DNA of 5,245 nt from NCBI GenBank assembly GCA_052143655.1, contig JBKQSL010000396.1, positions 1 through 5,245 of the forward strand, in the 5' to 3' direction. Below the pieces are notes generated by a model. The model had not been told where the DNA came from. It saw nothing but the letters and a program-made list of their open reading frames with translations, and made no database searches. Below are positions 1 through 4,675 of this stretch, piece after piece. This DNA is from CAVSUR01 sp052143655. GTDB lineage: Bacteria; Actinomycetota; Actinomycetes; Streptosporangiales; Streptosporangiaceae. The position numbers were made by a program, and so were the translations under genes. Numbering within the stretch: the first letter of the stretch is position 1; each line of letters opens with the position of its first letter.

Positions 1-120
1 GGCAAGCGCTACCTCGACTGGGACCTCCCCGACCCGGCCGGCCAGGCCATCGAGGTGGTGCGTTCCGTCCGTGACCAGATACGCGGCCGCGTCCGTGCCC
101 TGGCCGACGAGCTGCTGTAG
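1..120 (+). CDS. arsC: Arsenate reductase ArsC, C-terminal end (partial)
   Basis: The window opens inside a reading frame that ends at TAG 118-120 and gives the last 39 residues of a protein. The segment KRYLDWDLPDPAGQ followed by VVRSVRDQIRGRV matches the C-terminus of the low-molecular-weight-phosphatase type of arsenate reductase, where a D-W-x-L-x-DPAGQ block leads into a final helix of the form VRxxRDxIxxRV. In this family the enzyme reduces arsenate to arsenite in the cytoplasm for export. The N-terminal catalytic CX5R loop lies outside the window, so activity cannot be judged. Codon third positions are almost all G or C, as in an intact actinomycete gene. The arsenic partners (ArsR, Acr3/ArsB) would be to the left. 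Other members of the LMW phosphatase family are possible but the DPAGQ block favours ArsC. Confidence 0.8.
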   Translation, partial: GKRYLDWDLPDPAGQAIEVVRSVRDQIRGRVRALADELL

Positions 121-171
121 CGGGCAGTCCGCGAGGAGGCTGCTCGATCAGTTCGCGGGGATCAGGCGGCT

Positions 172-210
172 GGCGGGCCGGGTCCCGTTCGCTTCGCGCC
201 GTGGCCCGCT
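172..210. terminator. Hairpin between convergent arsC and the HEAT-like gene
   Basis: GCGGGCC at 173-179 pairs perfectly with GGCCCGC at 203-209, with a G-T wobble outside it and a 23-nt loop. It lies 50 nt after the arsC stop and 14 nt beyond the stop of the converging minus-strand gene, so it could serve both. There is no U-run, which is common for actinobacterial terminators but leaves the call tentative. Confidence 0.3.
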
Positions 211-223
211 CGCTTTCCGCCTG

Positions 224-502
224 CTACGGGACACCTGAAGATCGTTCGCTGAGCCCGGCTAGCTCCCTGGCCGCCTCAAGGCGCACGTCGTCACCGACGC
301 CTTCGTCGACCGCGATGCTGTGGAGCGCCTTGGTCGCCCACTGCCTGTCGCCCCGGGCCAGCCTGGCGGCCTCAAGGCGCACGTCGTCACCGACGCCCTC
401 GTCGGCCGCGATGCGGCAGCAGGCCTCCGCCGCCGAGCGCTCATCGACCTCGGCCAGCTCCCTGGCCGCCTCAAGGCGGGCTTCATCGTCGTCTTCGAAC
501 AT
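224..502 (-). CDS. Small HEAT-like helical repeat protein, probably truncated
   Basis: A 92-residue protein starting at ATG 502, the only usable start because a stop codon lies upstream in frame without another ATG or GTG. It is made of about 2.6 copies of a 32-33 residue unit. Copies start near residues 8, 41 and 73, each beginning (V/A)RLEAARELA, and the first two end in (A/V)DEGVGDD. The alternation of Ala/Leu-rich helices with acidic turns is typical of HEAT/Armadillo-like solenoids, which bind other proteins. The third copy stops after its first helix and the last eight residues (ERSSGVP region) do not fit the repeat, so the 3' part of the gene was probably lost. Full-length relatives should have many more repeats. 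No enzyme motif, signal peptide or membrane segment is seen. The opposite strand is also open here but gives only Ser/Ala-rich low-complexity protein. Function unknown; a gene remnant is quite possible. Confidence 0.5.
   Translation of the reverse strand: MFEDDDEARLEAARELAEVDERSAAEACCRIAADEGVGDDVRLEAARLARGDRQWATKALHSIAVDEGVGDDVRLEAARELAGLSERSSGVP
267..414. repeat. Near-identical tandem DNA repeat within the HEAT-like gene
   Basis: Positions 267-318 and 363-414 are 52 bp each and differ at only three positions; they are 96 bp apart, exactly 32 codons. A third, shorter and more diverged copy begins with CTGGCCGCCTCAAGGCG at 462, 99 bp further on. The spacing by whole codons shows the duplication respects the protein repeat, and the near identity suggests recent duplication or gene conversion. 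Confidence 0.8.
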
Positions 503-603
503 GGCCGCCTTGCCTTTCCCGGTGACGACGCTGCCGTAAGAAGTTCCGCTGACGCAGCGCTATGCCGTTGCCACTTCACCTGTGCTCGGGCGCCGCCCGA
601 GCC

Positions 604-632
604 ATCTCAAGATACATCTCGATCGGCGATCG
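604..632. promoter_or_regulatory. Possible operator in front of the permease remnant
   Basis: ATCTC occurs at 604-608 and again at 616-620, enclosing AAGATAC, and is followed by CGATCG-G-CGATCG at 620-632 and a -10-like TACACT at 637-642. A/T-rich symmetric clusters of this kind are unusual in such GC-rich DNA and often mark repressor sites. ABC-2 permease operons of actinomycetes commonly carry a local PadR- or TetR-type regulator, which would fit, but no regulator gene is present here. Position and pattern only; weak. Confidence 0.2.
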
Positions 633-676
633 CGTCTACACTCCTGAGCGGCGGGGCCCGCTGCCGGTTCCCTTGA

Positions 677-787
677 CGTGCCAGCCTCTTGGGGGTGCTG
701 GTCGCCGGGGAAGTCGAGGAACTGCTGGCCGCGCGACAGCAGCGGGATCGCCACGTGCCACGCGCACGGCGACTGCGAAATCAGGCC
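677..787 (-). pseudogene. Unidentified gene fragment with strong coding bias
   Basis: Read on the minus strand from 787 to 677, this frame has G or C at almost every third codon position and gives a plausible globular stretch that includes WHVAIPLLSRGQQFLDFPGD. The frame is closed by TGA at 788-790 and loses its bias after about 677, where the sequence becomes arginine- and alanine-rich without pattern. That looks like a piece of a once functional gene with both ends gone. I do not recognise the family. A start at GTG 754 would give a 64-residue ORF running to 560, but its C-terminal half does not look like protein. It abuts the permease fragment on the opposite strand, which supports rearrangement. 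Confidence 0.3.
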
Positions 788-1023
788 TCACCTATAGCGT
801 CCTGTACTACGGCGGCATCGCAGTCCTGTACGCCGTGCCCGCCATCATCGGGATCTTCTGGGGCGCGCCGCTGATCACCCGCGAGATCGAGGCGGGCACG
901 TTCCGGCTGGCGTGGAACCAGAGCATCACCCGGGGCCGCTGGCTAGCCGTCAAGCTCGGCTTCATTGGCCTGACCGCCATGGCCACCGCCGGACTGCTCA
1001 GCCTCATGATCACCTGGTGGGCC
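781..1023 (+). pseudogene. ABC-2 type transporter permease, internal fragment
   Basis: About 81 codons in one frame match the middle of actinobacterial ABC-2 type permeases, the membrane subunits that pair with an ATPase to export small molecules. A hydrophobic segment (LYYGGIAVLYAVPAIIGIFWG) is followed by the signature cytoplasmic loop GAPLITREIEAGTFRLAWNQSITRGRW, given here as GAPLITREIEAGTF then RLAWNQSITRGRW, and a second hydrophobic segment ending in MITWW. Such permeases are usually about 250-300 residues. Here the first helix and large loop before it, and the last three or four helices after it, are missing. The frame stays open on both sides (562-1212) but the flanking translation is arginine/glycine-rich noise. 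No ATPase gene is nearby. It is a remnant, not a working transporter. Identity of the fragment is confident, its exact ends are not. Confidence 0.7.
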
Positions 1024-1029
1024 AGGCGC

Positions 1030-1268
1030 ATCATGCCGGTCGACCGGCCCCTCGGCCCGTTCCATCTCCCGGCGGGTCTGGGAGTTCCAGGCGATGCCGA
1101 GGCCGCTGAGACACTGGCGGAGCGTGTCGCCTGCCTGCTGGATGTGGGGCTCGGGCCAGCCGTAGGCGTGGCAGCCCTGAGTGCCGTAAGGCTCACGCCG
1201 TGGTCATCGTAGTCCCACAGCAATCCCTCGGTGACGGGCGCTTCTGACTCGTCCGGCCGTTCGATCAT
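1030..1268 (-). pseudogene. Conserved-looking hypothetical gene, frameshifted and truncated
   Basis: Starting at ATG 1268 the minus strand reads MIERPDESEAPVTEGLLWDYDDHG in one frame. Near 1195-1202 the sensible reading jumps to another frame, continuing REPYGTQGCHAYGWPEPHI, QQAGDTLRQCLSGLGIAWN and SQTRREMERAEGPVDRHDA to about 1030. Adding one base in the GGCGTGAG stretch (one C apparently lost) joins the two into a continuous protein of about 80 residues with strong G/C third-position bias in both halves. The original frame after the break is serine/alanine noise. The right-hand part of the gene ends abruptly where the opposite-strand permease fragment begins. I do not recognise the family; no catalytic motif is seen. 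Its start is 53 bp from the left attachment-site copy, so it is probably the first chromosomal gene that originally lay downstream of the tRNA. Confidence 0.45.
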
Positions 1269-1320
1269 GGCGGTGTATTCGCTAAGCCGCTTGATGCCGT
1301 GATGGCTGGGGTTTTGGTTT

Positions 1321-1363
1321 GCGCGCCTGGCAGGATTCGAACCTGCGACCGGCTGCTTAGAAG
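1321..1363 (-). repeat. Left attachment-site copy (tRNA-Arg 3' part)
   Basis: 43 bp identical to 2941-2983. On the minus strand it contains the anticodon loop CTTCTAA, the 3' strand of the anticodon stem, the variable region, the whole T arm with GTTCGAATC, the 3' acceptor strand and the discriminator G. Identity stops abruptly at 1364, where the tRNA 5' half is replaced by unrelated DNA, so this copy cannot make a tRNA. Confidence 0.8.
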
Positions 1364-1394
1364 ATCGTTCCGGGCGGTGCTGCTGCCTGCTGGT

Positions 1395-1478
1395 TCCCAG
1401 GTCAGGCGGCGATTGGGTATCCCGTGAGTGACCACGAATGACCGCGGTTTCCCGTCCGTTCTGGCACGGATGTGGCAC
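1395..1478. promoter_or_regulatory. Possible integrase arm-binding repeats, left end
   Basis: Next to the left attachment copy are TCCCAGGTCAG (1395-1405), TGACC at 1429-1433 and 1439-1443 (10-bp period), and TGGCAC at 1462-1467 and 1473-1478 (11-bp period). Helically phased short repeats beside a core site are typical of arm sites bound by tyrosine recombinases. TGGCAC and the inverse of the first motif also occur beside the right copy. No gene fits this stretch (1364-1488). Confidence 0.35.
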
Positions 1479-1488
1479 AAGTGCGGAG

Positions 1489-1891
1489 CTACAGGCCACC
1501 GTCGCTGTGCAGGAGTTGTCCGTTGATCCATCCGCCTTCGGGAGAACACCGACTCGCAGTGCCCGAGCACCAGACCGGTAACCGGCCCAAGGCGGTGTGA
1601 ACCTGATCGAACACCCGCGCCGGAGTCTCGACGTCCTGGAAGTCCGCTTCGGTCGAGCGCGCGCGCGCTCCCGCCGCCTGCAACCGGGCAACCAGTTCCT
1701 CGGTGGCCCCAGCGTCCGCGCCCCAGGTCATCCGGGCGTCCATAGGGCGCGAAATGCGTGAACGCCACGTCCCATCCGGCCTGGGCCAGGTGCAGCGCGG
1801 TCGCCGTCGCGATCCCGGCGCGTCGCCCCGCTCCCGTCACCAGCGCAACCGGGCGTCCCTGAACCTCCGGGCCAGTTCTGTCAGCGCACAT
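1489..1891 (-). pseudogene. Short-chain dehydrogenase/reductase (SDR), multiply broken
   Basis: From ATG 1891, preceded by GGAGG nine bases upstream, the minus strand encodes an SDR N-terminus: PVALVTGAGRRAGIA (residues 14-28) is the Rossmann NAD(P)-binding glycine motif. Near 1740-1744 an extra base shifts the frame; the protein resumes as DARMTWGADAGATEELVARL through ADFQDVETPARVFDQVHTALG. Near 1582-1588 one C seems lost and the frame returns as GPVTGLVLGHCESV. Near 1548-1555 the sequence jumps to the family C-terminus CSPEGGWINGQLLHSDGGL, stop at 1489. About 130-150 codons are therefore missing, including where the catalytic Ser and YxxxK lie. Intact relatives are about 250 residues. It cannot be an active oxidoreductase. 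It lies inside the tRNA-bounded element, and its three separate lesions point to long decay. Confidence 0.75.
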
Positions 1892-2090
1892 ACGCCAGCA
1901 CCTCCAGAGCCTGCGGACTACCCGGCCCGCTCAGGAGCAGAACAGCATCAGATGATCGCAACCTGGTGCCAGCACCGCAACCGGATATCGGCACCCTGCC
2001 CGCCACGTCCGCAGCTCGGAGACATGGCTTCGGTCGCCGCCATTCCAAACCGGATGACCTGTAACACGGAGCTTGGAAGGGCGTGGTCCT
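1892..2090. other. Spacer between the SDR remnant and vapB
   Basis: About 200 bp between divergently oriented genes. Minus-strand reading gives short suggestive pieces, RYPVAVLAPGCDHLMLFCS in one frame and LLLSGPGSPQALEVLAYVR in another, the latter ending at a TGA that overlaps the SDR start. They could be the frameshifted tail of a further decayed gene, but third-position bias is weak and I recognise no family. Confidence 0.3.
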
Positions 2091-2091
2091 C

Positions 2092-2118
2092 TTGCGGTCG
2101 TTCTCGTCGCCGTACACT
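2092..2118 (+). promoter_or_regulatory. Promoter for vapBC, probably leaderless transcript
   Basis: TTGCGG at 2092-2097 and TACACT at 2113-2118 are separated by 15 bp and resemble -35 and -10 boxes of a housekeeping actinobacterial promoter. The -10 box ends only six bases before the ATG at 2125, so transcription would begin at or next to the start codon. There is no Shine-Dalgarno sequence before this ATG, which fits leaderless translation. Confidence 0.45.
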
Positions 2119-2124
2119 CGAAGC

Positions 2125-2334
2125 ATGACCGCGATGCGCGATGAGCTACATCACTTGGTTGATCAGCTTGACGACGACACAGTCCCAGGCGCTGCTGACC
2201 TGCTCCGGGAGCTAGCTGCTCGCCAGGGTCGCCTGCAGAGCCGTCCATCGTGGTTCGGCGCGCTGCGCGCCGGTCCGGACTTCGCTGAGCGTTCCGAGGA
2301 TATTCTCCGCGTCGAACTAGGCCGCCCGGCCTGA
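2125..2334 (+). CDS. VapB-like antitoxin
   Basis: A 69-residue acidic protein. The chosen start, ATG 2125, sits right after a -10 box; ATG 2134 is an alternative, and the longer frame from 2083 would begin upstream of the promoter. The N-terminus (MRDELHHLVDQLDDDTVPGA) is a short helical region. The C-terminal half, RPSWFGALRAGPDFAERSEDILRVELG, split as RPSWFGALRAGPDF and AERSEDILRVELG, has the W-x-G...F-A-x-R-S-E-D-I-L-R pattern seen in small antitoxins encoded just upstream of PIN toxins, where this part wraps the toxin active site. Known partners of this kind neutralise the toxin and repress their own promoter. The PIN gene follows 18 bp downstream, so the two form one transcript. No AbrB or ribbon-helix-helix motif is obvious, so the family label rests partly on context. 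Confidence 0.65.
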   Translation: MTAMRDELHHLVDQLDDDTVPGAADLLRELAARQGRLQSRPSWFGALRAGPDFAERSEDILRVELGRPA

Positions 2335-2352
2335 CCGGGGTGCGCCAGTCCC

Positions 2353-2763
2353 GTGATTGTCATTGATACAGGTCCGCTTGTTGCGATGGCCAACGAGCAG
2401 GACCGGCATCATGCTCGATGCGTGGAGTGGTTTGATACCGCTCCGCGGCCACTGCTGCTGCCAGCCCCAATTCTGACTGAAGTCTGCTACCTCCTGGAAC
2501 GTGAGCGCGGCGCCGCTGTGGAGGCTTCCTTCCTCCGCTCGGTCCGGGACGACATCTTTACTCTCGTCGCGATCACACACGGCGATCTCGACCGGATGGC
2601 TGAGCTCGTCGAGACCTACTCCAGCCTGCCCCTGGGCGCTGCCGACGCGTCGGTGATTGCTGTTGCCGAGCGGCTGAAGCTGACCGAGGTAGCCACGCTG
2701 GACCGGCGGCATTTCACCGTGGTCCGGCCGAATCACGTGGATGCGCTGACGCTGTTGCCGTAG
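2353..2763 (+). CDS. vapC: VapC-like PIN-domain ribonuclease toxin
   Basis: A 136-residue single-domain PIN protein starting at GTG 2353. The acidic residues of the metal-binding site are present: Asp5 in VIDTGPL, Glu43 in ILTEVCYLL, Asp98 in GAADASVIAVAE and Asp117 in LDRRHF. Length and motif order are typical of a full VapC, so it is probably active. VapC toxins are Mg2+/Mn2+-dependent RNases that cut specific RNAs, often tRNA or the sarcin-ricin loop of 23S rRNA, stopping translation when the labile antitoxin is lost. Only a poor GGGG stands well upstream of the GTG, so expression may depend on coupling to the antitoxin gene 18 bp before it. Both genes lie inside the tRNA-bounded remnant, where the pair would act as a stabilising addiction module. 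Confidence 0.88.
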   Translation: MIVIDTGPLVAMANEQDRHHARCVEWFDTAPRPLLLPAPILTEVCYLLERERGAAVEASFLRSVRDDIFTLVAITHGDLDRMAELVETYSSLPLGAADASVIAVAERLKLTEVATLDRRHFTVVRPNHVDALTLLP

Positions 2764-2864
2764 TCGGCCAGGCATAGCTGTCCTCCGATTGCTGTCTAGC
2801 GAAGCGGGCGACCGGCGTCAAACCGGCATGGCCAACTTGGAAGTGACTCCCGCCGCAACGCATC

Positions 2865-2933
2865 TGGCACGAAACCGCGAACAGTCCTCGTAAAGATCAT
2901 CCACGGTGGCGCAAAACGTGAGCTGACCTGGGA
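2865..2933. promoter_or_regulatory. Possible integrase arm-binding repeats, right end
   Basis: TCTGGCACG (2863-2871) repeats the motif at 1460-1468. CTGACCTGGGA (2923-2933) is the exact reverse complement of TCCCAGGTCAG at 1395-1405, and CGTGAGCTGACC (2917-2928) matches CGTGAGTGACC at 1423-1433 apart from one extra base. If the element ends were joined, the 11-bp inverted repeats would flank the 43-bp core, seven bases from one side and 31 from the other. No gene is seen in 2764-2940. Confidence 0.35.
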
Positions 2934-2940
2934 GTTCGGG

Positions 2941-2983
2941 GCGCGCCTGGCAGGATTCGAACCTGCGACCGGCTGCTTAGAAG
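2941..2983 (-). repeat. Right attachment-site copy within tRNA-Arg
   Basis: The 43-bp direct-repeat partner of 1321-1363. Its inner boundary in the tRNA is residue 32, the first base of the anticodon loop, and its outer boundary is one base past the discriminator. Here the 5' half of the tRNA gene continues intact beyond 2983. Confidence 0.8.
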
Positions 2984-3014
2984 GCAGCTGCTCTATCCGC
3001 TGAGCTACAGGCGC
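2942..3014 (-). tRNA. tRNA-Arg, anticodon UCU
   Basis: A complete 73-nt cloverleaf. Acceptor stem GCGCCTG pairs with CAGGCGC with discriminator G; D stem GCTC/GAGC encloses an 8-nt loop; anticodon stem GCTGC/GCAGC encloses loop CTTCTAA, giving anticodon TCT at 2979-2981; a 5-nt variable region precedes T stem GCAGG/CCTGC with loop TTCGAAT. CCA is not encoded and must be added afterwards. It reads AGA codons, rare in high-GC genomes. Its 3' part is shared with the left attachment copy, so integration has kept the gene functional. Confidence 0.96.
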
Positions 3015-3023
3015 CCGGACGTC

Positions 3024-3054
3024 ATTGTGCCCGGCCAAGGTCACACGCAGGCAA
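3024..3054 (-). promoter_or_regulatory. Candidate promoter of tRNA-Arg
   Basis: On the minus strand TTGCCT (3054-3049) and CACAAT (3029-3024) stand 19 bp apart, with the tRNA 5' end nine bases after the -10 box. The spacing is longer than ideal but the position is right for a tRNA promoter. Confidence 0.4.
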
Positions 3055-3283
3055 CGGAGCGTACCGGCTGAACGGGCGCCGCTGCTACCAGCCTGACCGG
3101 CCCGATGCGGTGGATTACTGTCAGTCAGGTGAAGCCTGACGGGGCGCTGCTGGTCGCGGGCACCGCATCCGACGCCGGCCCGGCCTGCCGGTCGTGCCCC
3201 GGCCGGCGCAGAGCTCTCACCCAGCGGGCAGCACGAACAGTCCGGGCACAACGGCTCGGCCCGGGCTTAACAACTCTCCTGGT
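3055..3283. other. Non-coding, hairpin-rich spacer between tRNA-Arg and the MFS gene
   Basis: No frame here looks like protein. Two perfect inverted repeats stand out: GTCAGG/CCTGAC at 3124-3129 and 3135-3140 with a 5-nt loop, and CGCCGGCC/GGCCGGCG at 3173-3180 and 3201-3208 with a 20-nt loop that can itself fold. They may help stop minus-strand transcription from the MFS operon before it reaches the tRNA. Nothing else is seen. Confidence 0.4.
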
Positions 3284-3305
3284 CGGCCGGAAGGTCGCCC
3301 GGCCG
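3284..3305 (-). terminator. Hairpin terminator after the MFS gene
   Basis: CGGCCGG at 3284-3290 pairs perfectly with CCGGCCG at 3299-3305 around an 8-nt loop, beginning five bases after the MFS stop codon. A U-run is lacking on the minus strand, as often in actinomycetes, but position and stem strength make this a good candidate. Confidence 0.55.
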
Positions 3306-3310
3306 TCTGC

Positions 3311-4624
3311 CTACGGCCCGGCGTCCTGTGCCGCTGACTGCGCTGCCGGGCCGCCATCCACGGCCGCCTCCAGGGCGGCCAGCTCCTGCGAAGTCGGACC
3401 GGCGAACGTCGCCCGGCGCAGCGCCGGGATCAGCGCGCCGAGCACCAGGGCGCCGCCGACGCAGGCCAGGCCACCGCTGACCACCGACACGGTCAGCGAG
3501 GTCAGCTGGGCCACGATGCCCGCCTCGGTGTTCCCCAGCGCCGGGGTGGTGGTGACCTGGGCCAGGTACAGGCTGCTGAGCCGGCCGCGCAGCCGGTCCG
3601 GGGCGTAGATCTGCAGCAGCGCGTTGCGCAGCACCTCCGAGATCAGGTCGCCGGCCCCGGCCAGCGCCAGGAACGCCATGGCCGCCGGCAGGCTGCGGGT
3701 CAGCCCGAAACCGACGATCGCCGCGCCCCACACGATGCCCGCGATGATGACCACCAGACCCGGCCGCTTCAGCCGGCCCGTCCACCCGCTGGTCGCAGCG
3801 CCGGTCATCGCGCCTAGTCCCGGGGCCGCCGCGAGCAGCCCGAACGTGGCCGAACCCCCATGAAAGTGCTCAGTGGCCAGCGCCGGGAACAGTGCCTGGG
3901 GCATCCCGAAGACCATCGCGCTGGTGTCGATGAGCAGCATGCCGCCGAGCACGCCGCTGTGCCGGACGTAACGCAGCCCCTCGGCCAGCGACCGCAGGCC
4001 CGGCCGCGGGGCGCCCGCGACCGGCGGCAGCGGGCGGACGAACATCAGCGCGACCCCGAACACGGCGAAGCACACCGCGTCGATCCCGTAGCACACAGCC
4101 AGCCCCGGCCCGGAAATCAGCCAGCCGGCCAGCGCGGGCCCGCCGAGCTGCCCGAGCTGGCTGGCGATGCCGTTCAGCGCGGCGGCGGCCGCCAGGTACT
4201 GGTTGCCGACCAGGGCCGGGGTCGCGGCGGTGGAGGCGGGGGAGCTGATCCCCGACAGCATGCCCAGGCCCAGCGTCACTGCGTAGACCACCCATAGCAG
4301 CGGCCGGCCCAGCAGGCTGTTGACCGCCAGCAGCGTGGCGAGCCCGGCCGCGGGCAGCTGCACGGCCCGCAGCAGCGTCCGCCGGTCGTGCCGGTCGGCG
4401 AGCATCCCGCCCGCCGTCACGCTGGCCAGCAGGCCAGCGCCGGAGGTCAGGTTCAGCAGGCCGACCGCCAGCGGGGAGTGCGTCAGCGCGTAGACCTGCC
4501 AGTTGGCCGACGCGGTGGCGATGGCGGTCCCGGCCATGGTCGCGAACCGGCCGGCGAACAGCCAGCGAAAATCCCGGCTGGCCCGCAGCGGAGTGACATC
4601 GACGGCGATCTGCCCGATGCGCAT
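3311..4624 (-). CDS. MFS exporter, EntS/MFS_3-like, 12 TM
   Basis: A 437-residue protein with about 12 hydrophobic helices, the usual size and topology for the major facilitator superfamily. After a short cytoplasmic start containing LRASRDFRWLFAGR, loop 2-3 holds motif A, GGMLADRHDRR (72-82). NGIASQLGQLGGPALAGWL (151-169) and APDRLRGRLSSLYLA (341-355) are typical of the EntS/MFS_3 branch, proton-driven exporters of siderophores, antibiotics and other drugs. The substrate cannot be told from sequence. An Ala/Gln/Asp-rich tail of about 30 residues ends the protein. ATG 4624 has GGAG four bases upstream and begins the conserved region at the right distance. The gene follows the YezG-like gene by 51 bp on the same strand, probably as an operon, and is followed by a hairpin. 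It appears intact. Confidence 0.9.
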   Translation of the reverse strand: MRIGQIAVDVTPLRASRDFRWLFAGRFATMAGTAIATASANWQVYALTHSPLAVGLLNLTSGAGLLASVTAGGMLADRHDRRTLLRAVQLPAAGLATLLAVNSLLGRPLLWVVYAVTLGLGMLSGISSPASTAATPALVGNQYLAAAAALNGIASQLGQLGGPALAGWLISGPGLAVCYGIDAVCFAVFGVALMFVRPLPPVAGAPRPGLRSLAEGLRYVRHSGVLGGMLLIDTSAMVFGMPQALFPALATEHFHGGSATFGLLAAAPGLGAMTGAATSGWTGRLKRPGLVVIIAGIVWGAAIVGFGLTRSLPAAMAFLALAGAGDLISEVLRNALLQIYAPDRLRGRLSSLYLAQVTTTPALGNTEAGIVAQLTSLTVSVVSGGLACVGGALVLGALIPALRRATFAGPTSQELAALEAAVDGGPAAQSAAQDAGP

Positions 4625-4675
4625 TCCGCTCCGTGAGGTGATATGCCTGGCCGGCCGACGGTCCGCACCGGCAGG

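Larger units (their letters stand above)
1321..2983. mobile_element. Remnant integrative element in tRNA-Arg(UCU), no integrase
   Basis: A perfect 43-bp direct repeat (1321-1363 and 2941-2983) bounds this 1.6-kb segment. The right copy is part of an intact tRNA-Arg gene; the left is only its 3' part. That is the arrangement left when an element recombines at the anticodon loop of a tRNA gene, restoring the tRNA at one end and displacing the original 3' end to the other. Inside are short arm-like repeats next to both ends, a broken SDR oxidoreductase gene, and an intact VapBC-type toxin-antitoxin pair. No integrase, excisionase or replication gene is present, so it could not move by itself. 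Alternatives are a much larger element that collapsed by internal deletion, or a duplication of tRNA sequence unrelated to integration, which is less likely given the exact start at the anticodon loop. Confidence 0.65.

Noticed and set aside
201..539. A 112-codon + strand ORF with Ser/Ala repeats
   Set aside because: It is the mirror of the minus-strand HEAT-like gene. The minus strand gives a regular helical repeat; the plus strand gives low-complexity protein.
562..1212. A 216-codon + strand ORF taken as a full permease gene
   Set aside because: Only codons for 781-1023 look like a permease; the 73 residues before and 63 after are Arg/Gly/Ala noise, and the tail is antisense to the 1030-1268 remnant.
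1321..1395. A second tRNA gene at the left copy
   Set aside because: The 5' acceptor strand, D arm and 5' anticodon strand are missing, so no cloverleaf can form.
1486..1496. An 11-bp match (GAGCTACAGGC) to the tRNA 5' half at 3002-3012, as a further attachment trace
   Set aside because: It coincides with the end of the SDR coding sequence, which explains it; an 11-bp match of this kind is not improbable by chance.
1265..1891. A single 208-residue minus-strand protein
   Set aside because: Its first 50 residues are SDR, but it then runs out of frame and finally translates the partial tRNA at 1321-1363, so it is not a real protein.
3105..3608. A + strand ORF of 167 codons
   Set aside because: It runs antisense into the MFS gene and its translation has no protein-like pattern.
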